Assembly: GCA_963921195.1 (NCBI GenBank)
Contig: OY992536.1
Span: 179,498,995 to 179,562,994, forward strand
Direction: 5' to 3'
Length of the DNA: 64,000 nucleotides
Source: Pegoplata infirma
Lineage: Eukaryota; Arthropoda; Insecta; Diptera; Anthomyiidae
Both the position numbers and the translations under genes were made by a program. Below the pieces are notes generated by a model. That model worked only from the letters and a program-made list of their open reading frames with translations. It was not told the origin of the DNA and ran no database searches. This document shows, one piece after another, positions 55,888 through 64,000 of this stretch; position 1 is the stretch's first letter, and every line of letters starts with the position of its first letter.

Positions 55888-56623
55888 GGCAGCCTCAGCT
55901 GCACTCTTGCTGCGCCTGACGACAGGAGCAGTTGACTTGGTTTTTATCCAAGAGCCCTGGGTGCGGGGTGGCAGGGTTTGCGGATTGAAGACCCCTGGGT
56001 CTAAGTTGGTGGTTGCCAAAGGTGAGGGCTCACCAAGAGCCTGCATCTTGGCAAAAAATGGCTTAAATATATTCTTTTTATCAACTTTTAGTGATATGGA
56101 TGTTACAGCGGCTAGCTTAGAGCTTCATGGGAAATCTATTTGGCTCGCCTCTGCGTATTTTCCTAATCCGGGGCCAATACCCCCGGAGAAGGTTGGCGGT
56201 CTGATTAGGGAGTCTGAATCTAGGGGACACCAGTTAGTAGTGTGTTGTGATGCTAATGCACATCATTCGATATGGGGAAGTACAGACACAAATGATAGAG
56301 GCGAATCACTTTTGGAGTTTTTGTTAAGCACTAACCTCTATATTTGTAACAAGGGTGGTGAACCAACTTTCGTTACAAGTACGCGGCAAGAGGTTCTTGA
56401 CGTAACACTTGTATCAGATACATTGTCTGATAGAATTGATGACTGGAGAGTTTTGGAAGAGCATTCTTTCTCAGATCATCGCTACATTGAGTTTTTACTC
56501 AGGGAGCGTGCCCCGGTTGAGACAGTCTCTAGAAATCTGAGGAGAACAAACTGGGTGAAATATAGGGACACTTTTTCTTTGCTTTTGGATGAAGTACCCT
56601 TATCTAAACAGGCTGCAACTTAA
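55850..56623 (+). CDS. LOA ORF2 N-terminal part: APE-type endonuclease (frame-broken)
   Basis: The frame opens at ATG 55,850, 38 bases before the ORF1 stop and in a different frame, which implies reinitiation or another coupling mechanism for ORF2. In residues counted from this Met, the endonuclease motifs are intact: QIN (N8), QEPW (E35), CDANAHH (D134, N136, H138), LDVTL (D184) and FSDH (S208, D209, H210). It nicks target DNA to prime reverse transcription. The frame closes at 56,623 just after WVKYRDTFSLLL. In this family ~70-80 linker residues with a tryptophan-rich segment normally follow before the RT region; they are absent here. Codons are intact throughout the domain. Confidence 0.85.
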   Translation: MLRFLQINLHHCKAASAALLLRLTTGAVDLVFIQEPWVRGGRVCGLKTPGSKLVVAKGEGSPRACILAKNGLNIFFLSTFSDMDVTAASLELHGKSIWLASAYFPNPGPIPPEKVGGLIRESESRGHQLVVCCDANAHHSIWGSTDTNDRGESLLEFLLSTNLYICNKGGEPTFVTSTRQEVLDVTLVSDTLSDRIDDWRVLEEHSFSDHRYIEFLLRERAPVETVSRNLRRTNWVKYRDTFSLLLDEVPLSKQAAT

Positions 56624-57719
56624 GAGTTATAAAAAGATGATCAGAAATGCAAAATGTGATTCTTGGAAAAACTTCTGTGGAAACATAGAAGACGTTTCTG
56701 AGGCATCCAGGCTGCGCAAGGTTCTGGCTTCTTCTCCTTGCACCCTGGGATACCTGAAAGATCCTAATGGGGTGTGGTCTTCCTCCAGTGGAGAGTCGCT
56801 GGATCTCCTTTTAAACACGCATTTTCCGGGCACTTCCATGACGCCGTTTCAAGCTTTGGAACGTTCTGACGCCCAAGCATCTGAAATTGCTTCGGAAATA
56901 ATAAATATGCCAACATTAATCTGGGCGATAAAAAGCTTCAGGCCCTATAAATCCCCGGGACCTGATGGTATAATCCCGGCTGAGTTGCAGCAAGTGTCGG
57001 ACTATATAGCCCCGTTGCTGTATAATCTATACACAGCATGCATCAACTGGTCGTACATTCCTTTAAAATGGAGGGATACCAGAGTCGTATTTATCCCGAA
57101 GGCTGGGAAAAGTTCCCACACAGCTCCGAAGGATTTCAGACCAATTAGTCTGTCTTCTTTTTTGTTAAAGACAATGGAACGAATGATAGACTCATATTTG
57201 CGTAGAGTGATTGACCCGAGGTTGCTTTCGACAAAGCAACATGCATACAGCAAGGGACGATCAACGGAAACAGCTCTTCATGAGCTCGTTGGTACCATCG
57301 AGAGATCGCTTTCGGTAAAGGAGTACACTATGGTGGCCTTTCTTGATATTGAGGGGGCTTTTAATAATGTCATCCCAGAATCGATAATATTGGCATTGTC
57401 TGGTCTGGGAGTAAAGCGTGAAATCGTTTTAATGGTGGAAAGCCTACTTGCCAGTAGACGTATAACGTCTGAATTGGGAGCGTCCGTCATATCTCGATTT
57501 GTCAATAGGGGCACACCACAAGGAGGTGTTCTTTCGCCGCTTCTTTGGAACCTGGCACTGAATTCAATGCTACTATCCCTAGAAGCACGTGGTTGTCATG
57601 TTGTCGCATATGCTGACGATGTCGCGATAGCGGTAAAGGGGAAGCATCTGCCAACATTGCGGGACATTCTTCAGGGTTCTCTGAAAGATCTGTCTAATGG
57701 GCAAGAAACTTTGGTCTAG
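56589..57719 (+). CDS. LOA ORF2 middle part: reverse transcriptase (frame-shifted fragment)
   Basis: Homology starts about 56,613 (LKSYKKMIRNAKCDSWKNFC); the nominal ATG at 56,589 lies in the out-of-frame overlap and is probably not used. Residues counted from 56,589 show the RT signature in order: YKSPGPDGIIPAEL (finger region), FIPKAGKS, DFRPISLSS, KQHAYSKGRSTETAL, FLDIEGAF (catalytic D253), RGTPQGGVLSPLLWNL, and YADD (341-344; D343, D344). It copies element RNA onto nicked target DNA. The frame ends at a TAG at 57,717, but homology already leaves this frame near 57,698, where one base appears to be missing (around AATGGGC); the next frame resumes with WARNFGLGVNPSKTE. Confidence 0.85.
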   Translation: MKYPYLNRLQLKSYKKMIRNAKCDSWKNFCGNIEDVSEASRLRKVLASSPCTLGYLKDPNGVWSSSSGESLDLLLNTHFPGTSMTPFQALERSDAQASEIASEIINMPTLIWAIKSFRPYKSPGPDGIIPAELQQVSDYIAPLLYNLYTACINWSYIPLKWRDTRVVFIPKAGKSSHTAPKDFRPISLSSFLLKTMERMIDSYLRRVIDPRLLSTKQHAYSKGRSTETALHELVGTIERSLSVKEYTMVAFLDIEGAFNNVIPESIILALSGLGVKREIVLMVESLLASRRITSELGASVISRFVNRGTPQGGVLSPLLWNLALNSMLLSLEARGCHVVAYADDVAIAVKGKHLPTLRDILQGSLKDLSNGQETLV

Positions 57720-59233
57720 GAGTTAATCCTAGTAAAACAGAGCTTGTTTTATTTACAAGGAAAAATAAGATTCCTGCTTTTGATCCTATTTCTCTGGACG
57801 GTACTGAAATCACCTTCTCAGATGGAGCCAAGTATCTTGGAGTATTTCTAGATAGGAAGCTGAATTTCAGGCGTAATATTGAGGAACGGGTGAGAAAAGC
57901 AACGATTGCTTTGTATTCCTGTAAAAGGGCCATTGGAAAACGATGGGGTTTTAGCCCTCAAGTCGTTCATTGGATCTATACAGCAGTGGTGCGTCCAATT
58001 TTGCTGTATGGAATCATTGTCTGGTGGCCTGCTGTAGAAACAAAATCGAACTGTGTCTTTATCACGAAGGTACAGAGAATGGCGTCAATGTGCATCACTG
58101 GTGCTCTTCGTACTACACCTACGGCTGCATTAGAAATCCTCCTTCACCTGATACCCTTGGACATATTGGGTAGGCAGTATGCAGCTGCGTCGGCAATTCG
58201 ACTTAATAGCACGCTGCAATGGAGGAGCAGCGATTGTGGCCATAGCGCGATCTTGAAAAAGATAACAATACCACAAAATGTGGATTGTGCTCCCTCTTTG
58301 AGCCTCTTTGAGCGCCACTTTACCACTATGATACCATCCAGGGAGTCTTGGATGGGGGATACTCCGGGAAGTGGAGCTACCATAAATTTTTACACAGATG
58401 GATCGAGGCTGCACGAACAAGTGGGCTTTGGGGTCTATTCGGAAGAGCTTGGATTGAGCCTGGCTCGTAGATTGCCAGATCATTGCAGTGTCTACCAGGC
58501 AGAGATGCTGGCAATAAAGGAAGTGGCTGACTGGTTGAGCTGCAATGTCTTGTCTACAACCGCAGTCAACATCTATACTGACAGTCAAGCCGCGGTCAAG
58601 TCCCTGGATTCAATGTTTCTGAAAACAAGATCTGCCCTTAACTGCCGCACGTCTTTAAATGAGATGGCCAAGCAGTTTAACATACGACTCATATGGGTCC
58701 CAGGGCACAGAGACATTCCAGGGAATTGCAAAGCCGATGAGCTTGCAAGACTAGGAACTACCTTACAGGTTCCAACAGAATTGGAATGTGTTGGTATGCC
58801 TCTAGAAACTTGCAAGCAAAACCTACGGCTTTGTTCAGCGACGGAGACTAATCAAAGATGGGCAAATGGATGGACGTGTGAGACAACACGACTGATTTGG
58901 CCTTCTCTTAATCAGGGGCGCACAAGTGAGCTGATATCGCTTCCAAGAGGAGAGATTTCGACGGTGGTTTCTATAATTACCGGACACTGTCTTATAGGGA
59001 AGCACGCAGAGCGGTTAAATGTGACGTCGAATGACTTTTGCCGAAGTTGCATGGATGAAGAGGAGTTGGAAACTATCGAACACTTTATTTGCCATTGCCC
59101 GGCACTTTCTGGTCAGCGACTTGCTTCACTGGGATCTAGGGAGCTGTACGATCTTTCAGATTTGTCGGATGTCAAAATTCAACATCTAAGGAGTTTCATA
59201 AGAAGCTCAAACTTGTTTAACGACAGGGACTAG
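57699..59233 (+). CDS. LOA ORF2 C-terminal part: RT thumb, RNase H and CCHC end
   Basis: Continuous open frame from just after the frameshift to TAG at 59,231-59,233. FGLGVNPSKTELVLFTR and YLGVFLDRKLNF are the RT thumb-side motifs. Counted from the ATG at 57,890, RNase H follows with the acidic residues in place: INFYTDGS (D170), YQAEMLAI (E205), IYTDSQAA (D231) and CKADELARLG (D283), plus WVPGHRDIPGN. It removes RNA template from the hybrid. Near the end, C384-x2-C387-x10-H398-x4-C403 is the terminal knuckle. No internal stop. An RNase H domain distinguishes LOA and I from Jockey and CR1. Confidence 0.85.
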
Positions 59234-59335
59234 TAGGGAAACCTATTACGATCCCGTGGTATCACAATGGACCTCAGAGTCTATGTGTGTTGACGTAAAA
59301 CGTCAGCAGCCACTTATAACCTAACCTAACCTAAC
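59234..59335 (+). other. LOA 3'UTR with CCTAA tail repeats
   Basis: ~100 bp ending in about 3.5 tandem CCTAA repeats (59,318-59,336) in place of poly(A). The short 3'UTR contains GACGTAAAACGTCAGCAGCC, with a small ACGT...ACGT inverted motif. The LINE tail at 48.19 kb also ends CCTAACC. Short tandem 3' tails are typical of non-LTR elements lacking poly(A). Confidence 0.75.
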
Positions 59336-59347
59336 CTTCAATATCTC
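59336..59347 (+). repeat. Right target-site duplication of the LOA element
   Basis: CTTCAATATCTC, identical to 54,339-54,350; the next bases differ (GGT versus AGA), which fixes the boundary. Confidence 0.85.
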
Positions 59348-59501
59348 GGTTTCTACCCATTAAACGAAAAGAAATACGATCAAATTTTATTAAACTTTTC
59401 ACTGTCATTCATAAACAAAAAAGTTACAGGGTTAAAAAAAATCGAAAATTTGTAAGATCGGAGTTAATGAATGATAAATTAGAAAGCACCTTTTTGGAGA
59501 A

Positions 59502-60124
59502 AACAAGTGAGAGTGTGAAATTCGGCTGTGCCAAATCTTGTATACCCTCCAACGTTTAAGAAAAAAATAAAAAAAATTGCAGGGGCATTTTTTTTTGGGG
59601 GAGGCTTGTTGGGAGTCTTTGGGACACCTTCTCTCTGGTCAAAAATGTTTACAAATTTTATTACTATGCTTTTTGTACACAAGATATACAATTTCATCAT
59701 TATATAAATTATTTGCTAATATCCACGCCCACAAAAGGGGGCGGACCAAAAAAAAATCATTTTCAAATCCCCTGGGTCTAAGTTCAAGAATTTGAACTTT
59801 TTTAAGCATAAAAATGTTTCATTTGCTTAACAAAAATACAAAAAATAAACCTATAAAAAGTTACCTTTTTTTCATGGGTTGGTTTACTTCGTCAAGGGGG
59901 AACTTTTTCCCCCCTGGTCCGATTTTGTCCATTTCCAAACTTAACCAGCTTATTAACACAAGACATATATGTGCCAAATTTTAGGAGTCTAGCACTTTTA
60001 TTTTGGACTGTATCGTGTCTTCCACAGGACGGACGGACGGACATCGCTGGAATGTCTTAGAATCGATCACTGATCAATACTTTATGGGGTCCTAGACCAA
60101 TACTGTAGTTGGAGGGTATAAAAA
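59502..60124 (+). mobile_element. DINE-like element, complete copy
   Basis: AACAAGTGAGAGTG, ATTCGGC-TGT-GCCAAAT hairpin (one mismatch), TATACCCTCC, GCAGGGGCATTTTTTTTTGG, CACGCCCACAAAAGGGGGCG, ACGGACGGACGGACATCGCT, GAATGTCTTAGAATCGATCA, TTTATGGGGTCCTAGACCAA, then GGAGGGTATAAAA. Opposite orientation to 47,273-47,916, similar length. Confidence 0.75.
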
Positions 60125-60385
60125 TATGTTTTTTTTAACCTGTTAGAATTTTTTCAGTGTTTCTTTAAAATAGAACTTGATTTACAATTTATAAAAACAA
60201 TAATGAAAAGAGTTGCAAATTAAAGTGCTTTTAATGCGTTAATAAAAATTTAAAATAATAAAAAATTTATTTGTATTAATACTTGTATAAAATTAGTTTA
60301 AAGTCAAATTTTTGTGTTTTTCCAAATTTAAATTTTTTTAATTTTCCTTAAAAACGTCAGAAAAGTTGTGGTTTTAAACTATTAT
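60125..60385. other. Unassigned A/T-rich stretch
   Basis: Nothing recognised. Confidence 0.4.
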
Positions 60386-60935
60386 TATACCCTCCAACAA
60401 CAGAAATGATGCGTTACAACAGGAATGACAAAGTGAATGACTCACTTTGTCATTCCGTGTGTAACGCATCGAAATATCGGTCTATGACCTCATAAAGTAT
60501 ATATATTATTGATTAGTGATCGATTCTAAGACATTCTAGCGATGTCCGTCCGTCCGTCTGTCCGTCTGTCTGTGGAAGACACGATACAGCCCAAAATAAA
60601 AGAGCTAAACTCCTGAAGTTTGACACAAATATGTCTTATGGTCATATATGCTGGTTAAGTTCGGAGATGGGCAAAATCGGACCATATGAAAAAGTTCCCC
60701 CTTGAGGAACTAAACCAACCTCTGAAAAACACCATATTTTTATATGATTTTTTGTATTTTTGTTTAACAAATGCAACATTTTTATGCTTCAAGAAGTTCA
60801 AAGTTCTGCATTTGGACCCGGAGGTATAGAAAATATCGTTTTTTTTAACTATTATCTAATAGGACTAACCTTGGTGCAAATTTCATCCCGTTCGGAAGAC
60901 ATCGCTTTCAAAAGTTGTGTCAGTTGATACCAAAA
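60386..60935 (-). mobile_element. DINE-like element, partial copy
   Basis: TATACCCTCCAACAACAG, CACTTTGTCATTCCGTGTGT (with a short inverted copy of this just before it), AAGTATATATATTATTGAT, a GTCCGTCCGTCTGTCCGTCTG core and CCAAAATAAAAGAGCTAAAC, as in 47,273-47,700. The distal end with the ATTCGG hairpin is missing; 60,855-60,935 joins other repeat sequence related to 46,345-46,440. Confidence 0.7.
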
Positions 60936-60989
60936 CTCCACATTGTTTCATAAGGTCCACATTGTTTCATAAATGGACAACGAAACTTT

Positions 60990-61103
60990 TAAACGCTGAT
61001 TTGGCCGATAAGCCGAGACACCCCAACCTTAAAATCGTCTCTTTTATCTATATTTTAAGTTTCAGGCAAATCGGTTCATAAGAGTTGAGAAACTTCCCTT
61101 GTT
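60990..61103. repeat. Single right arm of the 33.2-kb foldback family
   Basis: GCCGATAAGCCGAGACACCC through CAAATCGGTTCATAAGAGTT to AACTTCCCTTGT matches 33,723-33,820. No left arm is seen nearby. Confidence 0.7.
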
Positions 61104-61330
61104 AATCCCCATAATATGAATGGGGTTATGACTGAAAGAATTTCGGCAGTAATCCCAACAGCGAACGGGAATAATCCTAATTGGGATTATGACTGTTTTA
61201 AAAAGGGTCATAGTCCCCACAACTAATATGGGGATTATGACCGTGATGTATTCGGTCATAATCCCCATTTCTGTTATGGGTATTATCCCGTTGGGCTTAT
61301 GTCCTGTCACCGTTTTTAACATATTTTGTA
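61104..61330. repeat. Degenerate GGGATTATGACxG tandem repeat
   Basis: Several 25-40-bp units around ATGGGGATTATGACCG and its complement (GGTCATAATCCCCAT). Half-units in both orientations allow hairpins. The minus-strand 86-codon frame here is a by-product. Confidence 0.6.
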
Positions 61331-61705
61331 TTTTTTTTTGGTTAAAACAAAGAAAAAAATGTTAATAGTACCAAAATTTACGTAATACCGGTATTTACGT
61401 ACTTACCGGTAGTCCCGGAAATGCCGGAAATACCGCCAGAACCGGAACCAGGAATTGTTCAAGAACCGGGAAACCAGTACCATTCCCGATAATACCGCTA
61501 ACCGGGAATACTGGGATTAACGGACCAACGGTACTGACCATAATGTCGAATTAATAAGAGACCATATAGTACAAATACGAACCATAACTACTTAGTCAGT
61601 TTATCAAATAAACATTTATTTAACCTTTGCTCAAATTGTTTTAAGTTTCAATAAAATTGTCTAAGAGTGATCTATTAAAAAAAGTCTGCGAATTTTGTAC
61701 ACTTA
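61331..61705. repeat. CCGG-rich degenerate repeat and unassigned flank
   Basis: 61,385-61,525 is dense in ACCGG/CCGGxA motifs (ACCGGTAGTCCCGGAAATGC, GAACCGGAACCAGG). It recalls the AACCGG body of the 70-bp hairpin at 29,839. 61,530-61,705 is unassigned flank. Confidence 0.45.
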
Positions 61706-62430
61706 CCCAGCAAAGTTTTTGGTTGCAAAGAACCGATTGTGGAACAACTTATACTTCCCTAGAACCTGTTCTAATTCTTGTGCAACACCGATTCTTTTAA
61801 CAAAGGGATTGTCCCAAAAGCAACAGGTGTTTGTAAGCAAAATTGGAACACATTTTTGTTCTTCGGAATCGGTTCTAGAAGTAAAATTTAGAACAGAAAT
61901 GAGAATTAAAGAAATATTTAGAATTGCATTAATTTATTAAAAAACGATAAAGATAATCCTTTATGATATCGTATATTATTTTTTTTAGCACACATACATC
62001 CTTTTTCGTTTCCAAAATTGCATTTTGGGCCTTGCAATAAAGATATACCAGAACATGGATTTTCTGCAAACAAAAATTAAAAACATTATTTTATTAGTAT
62101 TTGTCCCGACCCAGACAATCAAAATTTAATTTACTTACCTTCGTGTCAACAATTTTCACGATTACATCCTGATATTTTCATAGAATTTCGTGTTTTTTCT
62201 TGGTGAACATAACAAAAAAAATGATATTTATTTTTTAATTTTTTTGACACATAATTTTTTTTAAATTCCTGAGAACCAAAATGTTATGAAATTTAGATTG
62301 CATAGAACAAGCTTCACAATAATATTCACTTAACTTGTTCTGAATAATTTAAGTGTAATAGTGTTTGATTACCGAAGAACCTGTTCTAAAACAAGTGTTA
62401 TCGGAATCGGTTCTGAAAAATTTTCCTGGG
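61706..62430. mobile_element. 725-bp CCCAGCAAAG TIR element, TA duplication
   Basis: Left CCCAGCAAAGTTTTTGGTTG; reversed right CCCAGGAAAATTTTTCAGAA; both soon reach AGAACCGATT. TA on both sides. The interior has AGAACCTGTTCT, GAATCGGTTCT and similar inverted motifs. An empty-site paralogue at 1668-1695 confirms the ends. The 81-codon frame across the left end is not considered coding. Confidence 0.8.
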
Positions 62431-62776
62431 TACCCAAAACACTTAGGGTGGATTACTCAATGAAAAGTTAGCTGCAAACTTCCGATTTAACAGAGACTTA
62501 TGTCAAAATTTGTATGAAGAAGTTAAATTTAACGGATAGTTATTTTATAACGGAGCATTGAGCCTTAATGATGATAATGCTTTGTTCCGTGATGGATTTA
62601 AAATTTTTGCATCAAATTTCACTGGGGGTTATTAAAGGCCAAAAGTTTATGTTTTATTCACCAACTGATAAATAAAATATTTATTCACCAGTAGGTGAAT
62701 TATTATCACAGTTACAAATCCAAGTTACAAACCTTTTTGGGTTTAAGAAAATGAAAACATTATTTCTTATTTCCTG
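62431..62776. repeat. TTCACC palindrome repeat, copy 2, and flank
   Basis: TTTTATTCACC, TTCACCAGTAGGTGAA, AGTTACAAATCCAAGTTACA and AAGAAAATGAAAAC (62,650-62,762) parallel 2746-2880. Confidence 0.55.
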
Positions 62777-64000
62777 TTTATACCCTCCGCTCTAGTTATA
62801 GAGGGTATATATAAGTTTGTCGAAATATTGGTCTAGGAACCCACAAAGTATATATGTATGAGGCATTCCACACCAAATGTCCAGCGAAAAAAACATGTGT
62901 ACCGTAAACTTCTGAATAGGTTGTATGGATAGCCCTATATGGAACTTAGAAAATTGCGTTTTTGGTTTTTCAATTTTTCAAAAACTGGGCTTAGGAGGCG
63001 TGGTCAAATATTGGAAAAAGGGTCAAATTTGTGGCGAGTTGACTTGATTAAATATTTATCACATTAAAACGGAATGCACCACAATCTCAAAAATTTACAT
63101 TCTTATACAGTTTTGTATGGGCTATCGATAAAATTTTTTTTGGAAAATTTTCAGAACCCGATCTGAAATTTTCCATTTTTTAAAAAAGTCAGTTTATCAA
63201 AAATCCGGCCACTTTTTTTTAATTTTTTTTTTTTTAAGTTTAGATGTTTGTTCATCCACCCAAAAAAATTCAGAAGCACGTTCGTCGTTTTTTTCGAGAA
63301 AATCGCATTTGAATTTTAAATTTCATAACAATTTTGTAATTTGCTTGTATTTTCTTGTTTCAACAGATCGTATGAGTAATATTTTTGCAATTAATATTAC
63401 TCATTCGCAACATTAAAACAAGAAAATACAAGCAAATTACAAAATTGTTATGAAATTTAAAATTCAAATGCGATTTTCTCGAAAAAAAACGACGAACGTG
63501 TTTCGGATTTTTTTTTTGTGTGGATAGACAAACACCTAAACTTTAAAAAAAAAAATTAAAAAAAAAAGTGGCCGGATTTTTGATAAATTGACTTTTTTTA
63601 AAAATCTAAAATTTCAGAACTGGTTCTGAAAATTTAAAAAAAAAAAAAATTAATCGATAGCCCATACAAAACTATATGAGAATGTAAATTTTTGAGATTG
63701 TGGTGCATTCAGTTTTAATGTGATAAATATTTAATCAAGGCAACTCGCCACAAATTTTACCATTTTTCCAATATTTGACCACGCCTCCTAAGCCCAGTTT
63801 TTGAAAATTTTAAAAACCCAATTTTCTTAGTTCCATATAGGGCTATCCAAACAACCTATTCAGAAATTTACGGGACACATGTTTTTCTGTAGCGGGACAT
63901 TTGGTGTGGAATGCCTCATATATCCATGATCCTCGATAAATTATAAGACGATCTCGTGATGTCCGTCCGTCCGTCTCTCTCTCTGTTGAAACACGCTAAC
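62777..64000. mobile_element. DINE-like element interrupted by a 1-kb foldback
   Basis: TATACCCTCCGCTCTAGTTATAGAGGGTATATATAAG and AAAGTATATATGTATG lie left of the insert. ATATCCATGATCCTCGATAA, AAGACGATCTCGTGATGTCC and a GTCCGTCCGTCTCTCTCTCT core continue on the right to the window edge. The insert is 62,861-63,916. Confidence 0.7.
62861..63916. mobile_element. ~1.05-kb foldback element (AGGCATTCCACACCAAATGT ends)
   Basis: Near-perfect ~500-bp arms around a centre at ~63,390 (GAGTAATATTTTTGCAATTAATATTACTC). Landmarks in both arms: ATAGCCCATACAAAAC, AAAGTGGCCGGATTTTTGAT, GCAAATTACAAAATTGTTAT and ACAAGAAAATACAAGC. A decayed relative is at 1197-1290. Non-coding; TSD not clear. Confidence 0.8.

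Larger units (their letters stand above)
54351..59335 (+). mobile_element. LOA-group non-LTR retrotransposon, nearly full length, ORF2 broken
   Basis: About 5.0 kb between exact 12-bp repeats. Order: 133-bp 5'UTR, ORF1 (54,484-55,887), ORF2 overlapping it by 38 bases in a different frame (endonuclease, RT, RNase H, CCHC end), ~100-bp 3'UTR and CCTAA repeats in place of poly(A). RNase H after RT and a DUF4780-like ORF1 point to the LOA clade rather than Jockey or R1. It is much richer in G+C than the flanks. Being bounded by an intact TSD, it reached full 5' extension on insertion and decayed afterwards, or was copied from an already damaged source. Confidence 0.9.

Noticed and set aside
58130..58588. 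152-codon minus-strand frame inside the LOA element
   Set aside because: Shadow of the RNase H-coding strand; no independent evidence.

Overview
This 64 kb window is extremely A/T-rich eukaryotic DNA. It contains no convincing host gene. It looks like insect, most likely higher-fly (dipteran), intergenic or intronic DNA. The reasons are: an LOA/R1-group non-LTR retrotransposon; many short elements resembling the DINE-1/Helentron-associated repeats of flies (a GTCY/GACR microsatellite core, the recurrent 'AAGTATATAT...GATCGATT' block, and hairpins ending in TATACCCTC); (CCTAA)-ended LINE tails; hAT-like and TA-flanked miniature transposons; and Foldback-type elements. The species assignment is inference. 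Essentially all recognisable sequence is mobile-element derived, and most of it is nested.

Layout. 1-8.3 kb: MITE ends, a GATGAAAA-type simple array, a 485-bp TIR element with a second copy at 53.8 kb, and a three-level nest (DINE-like element inside an 'AAAAGTCGA' element with 8-bp TSD, inside a foldback). 8.3-13.3 kb: a foldback split by a 3.7-kb hAT-type element that carries a long ~36-bp minisatellite. 13.3-22.2 kb: several TIR/foldback elements, including a 600-bp direct repeat and a 3-kb TA-flanked element. 22.4-24.5 kb: a 2-kb near-perfect palindrome of two equal 1,017-bp arms, each made of about 47 tandem 20/21-bp units, with a diverged relative just downstream. 25-45 kb: a dense series of long inverted repeats, several with target-site duplications (29,262-30,483; 36,629-37,954; 43,712-44,415). 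45-54 kb: DINE-like copies, a 5'-truncated LINE tail rearranged by two inversions but still flanked by a 12-bp TSD, and TIR elements.

54.35-59.34 kb holds the only substantial coding sequence: a nearly complete LOA-group retrotransposon bounded by a 12-bp TSD. It has an intact ORF1 and an ORF2 (endonuclease, reverse transcriptase, RNase H, terminal CCHC). ORF2 is broken by one probable internal deletion with frame change and one single-base frameshift, so this copy is probably not autonomous. 59.5-64 kb: further DINE-like copies, a CCCAG-type TIR element whose empty site is represented elsewhere in the window, and a 1-kb foldback inserted in a DINE-like element.

All similarities are by-eye comparisons within the window or recognition of family motifs. 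No database search was run. Small open frames outside the two LINE regions look like chance frames in A/T-rich DNA.
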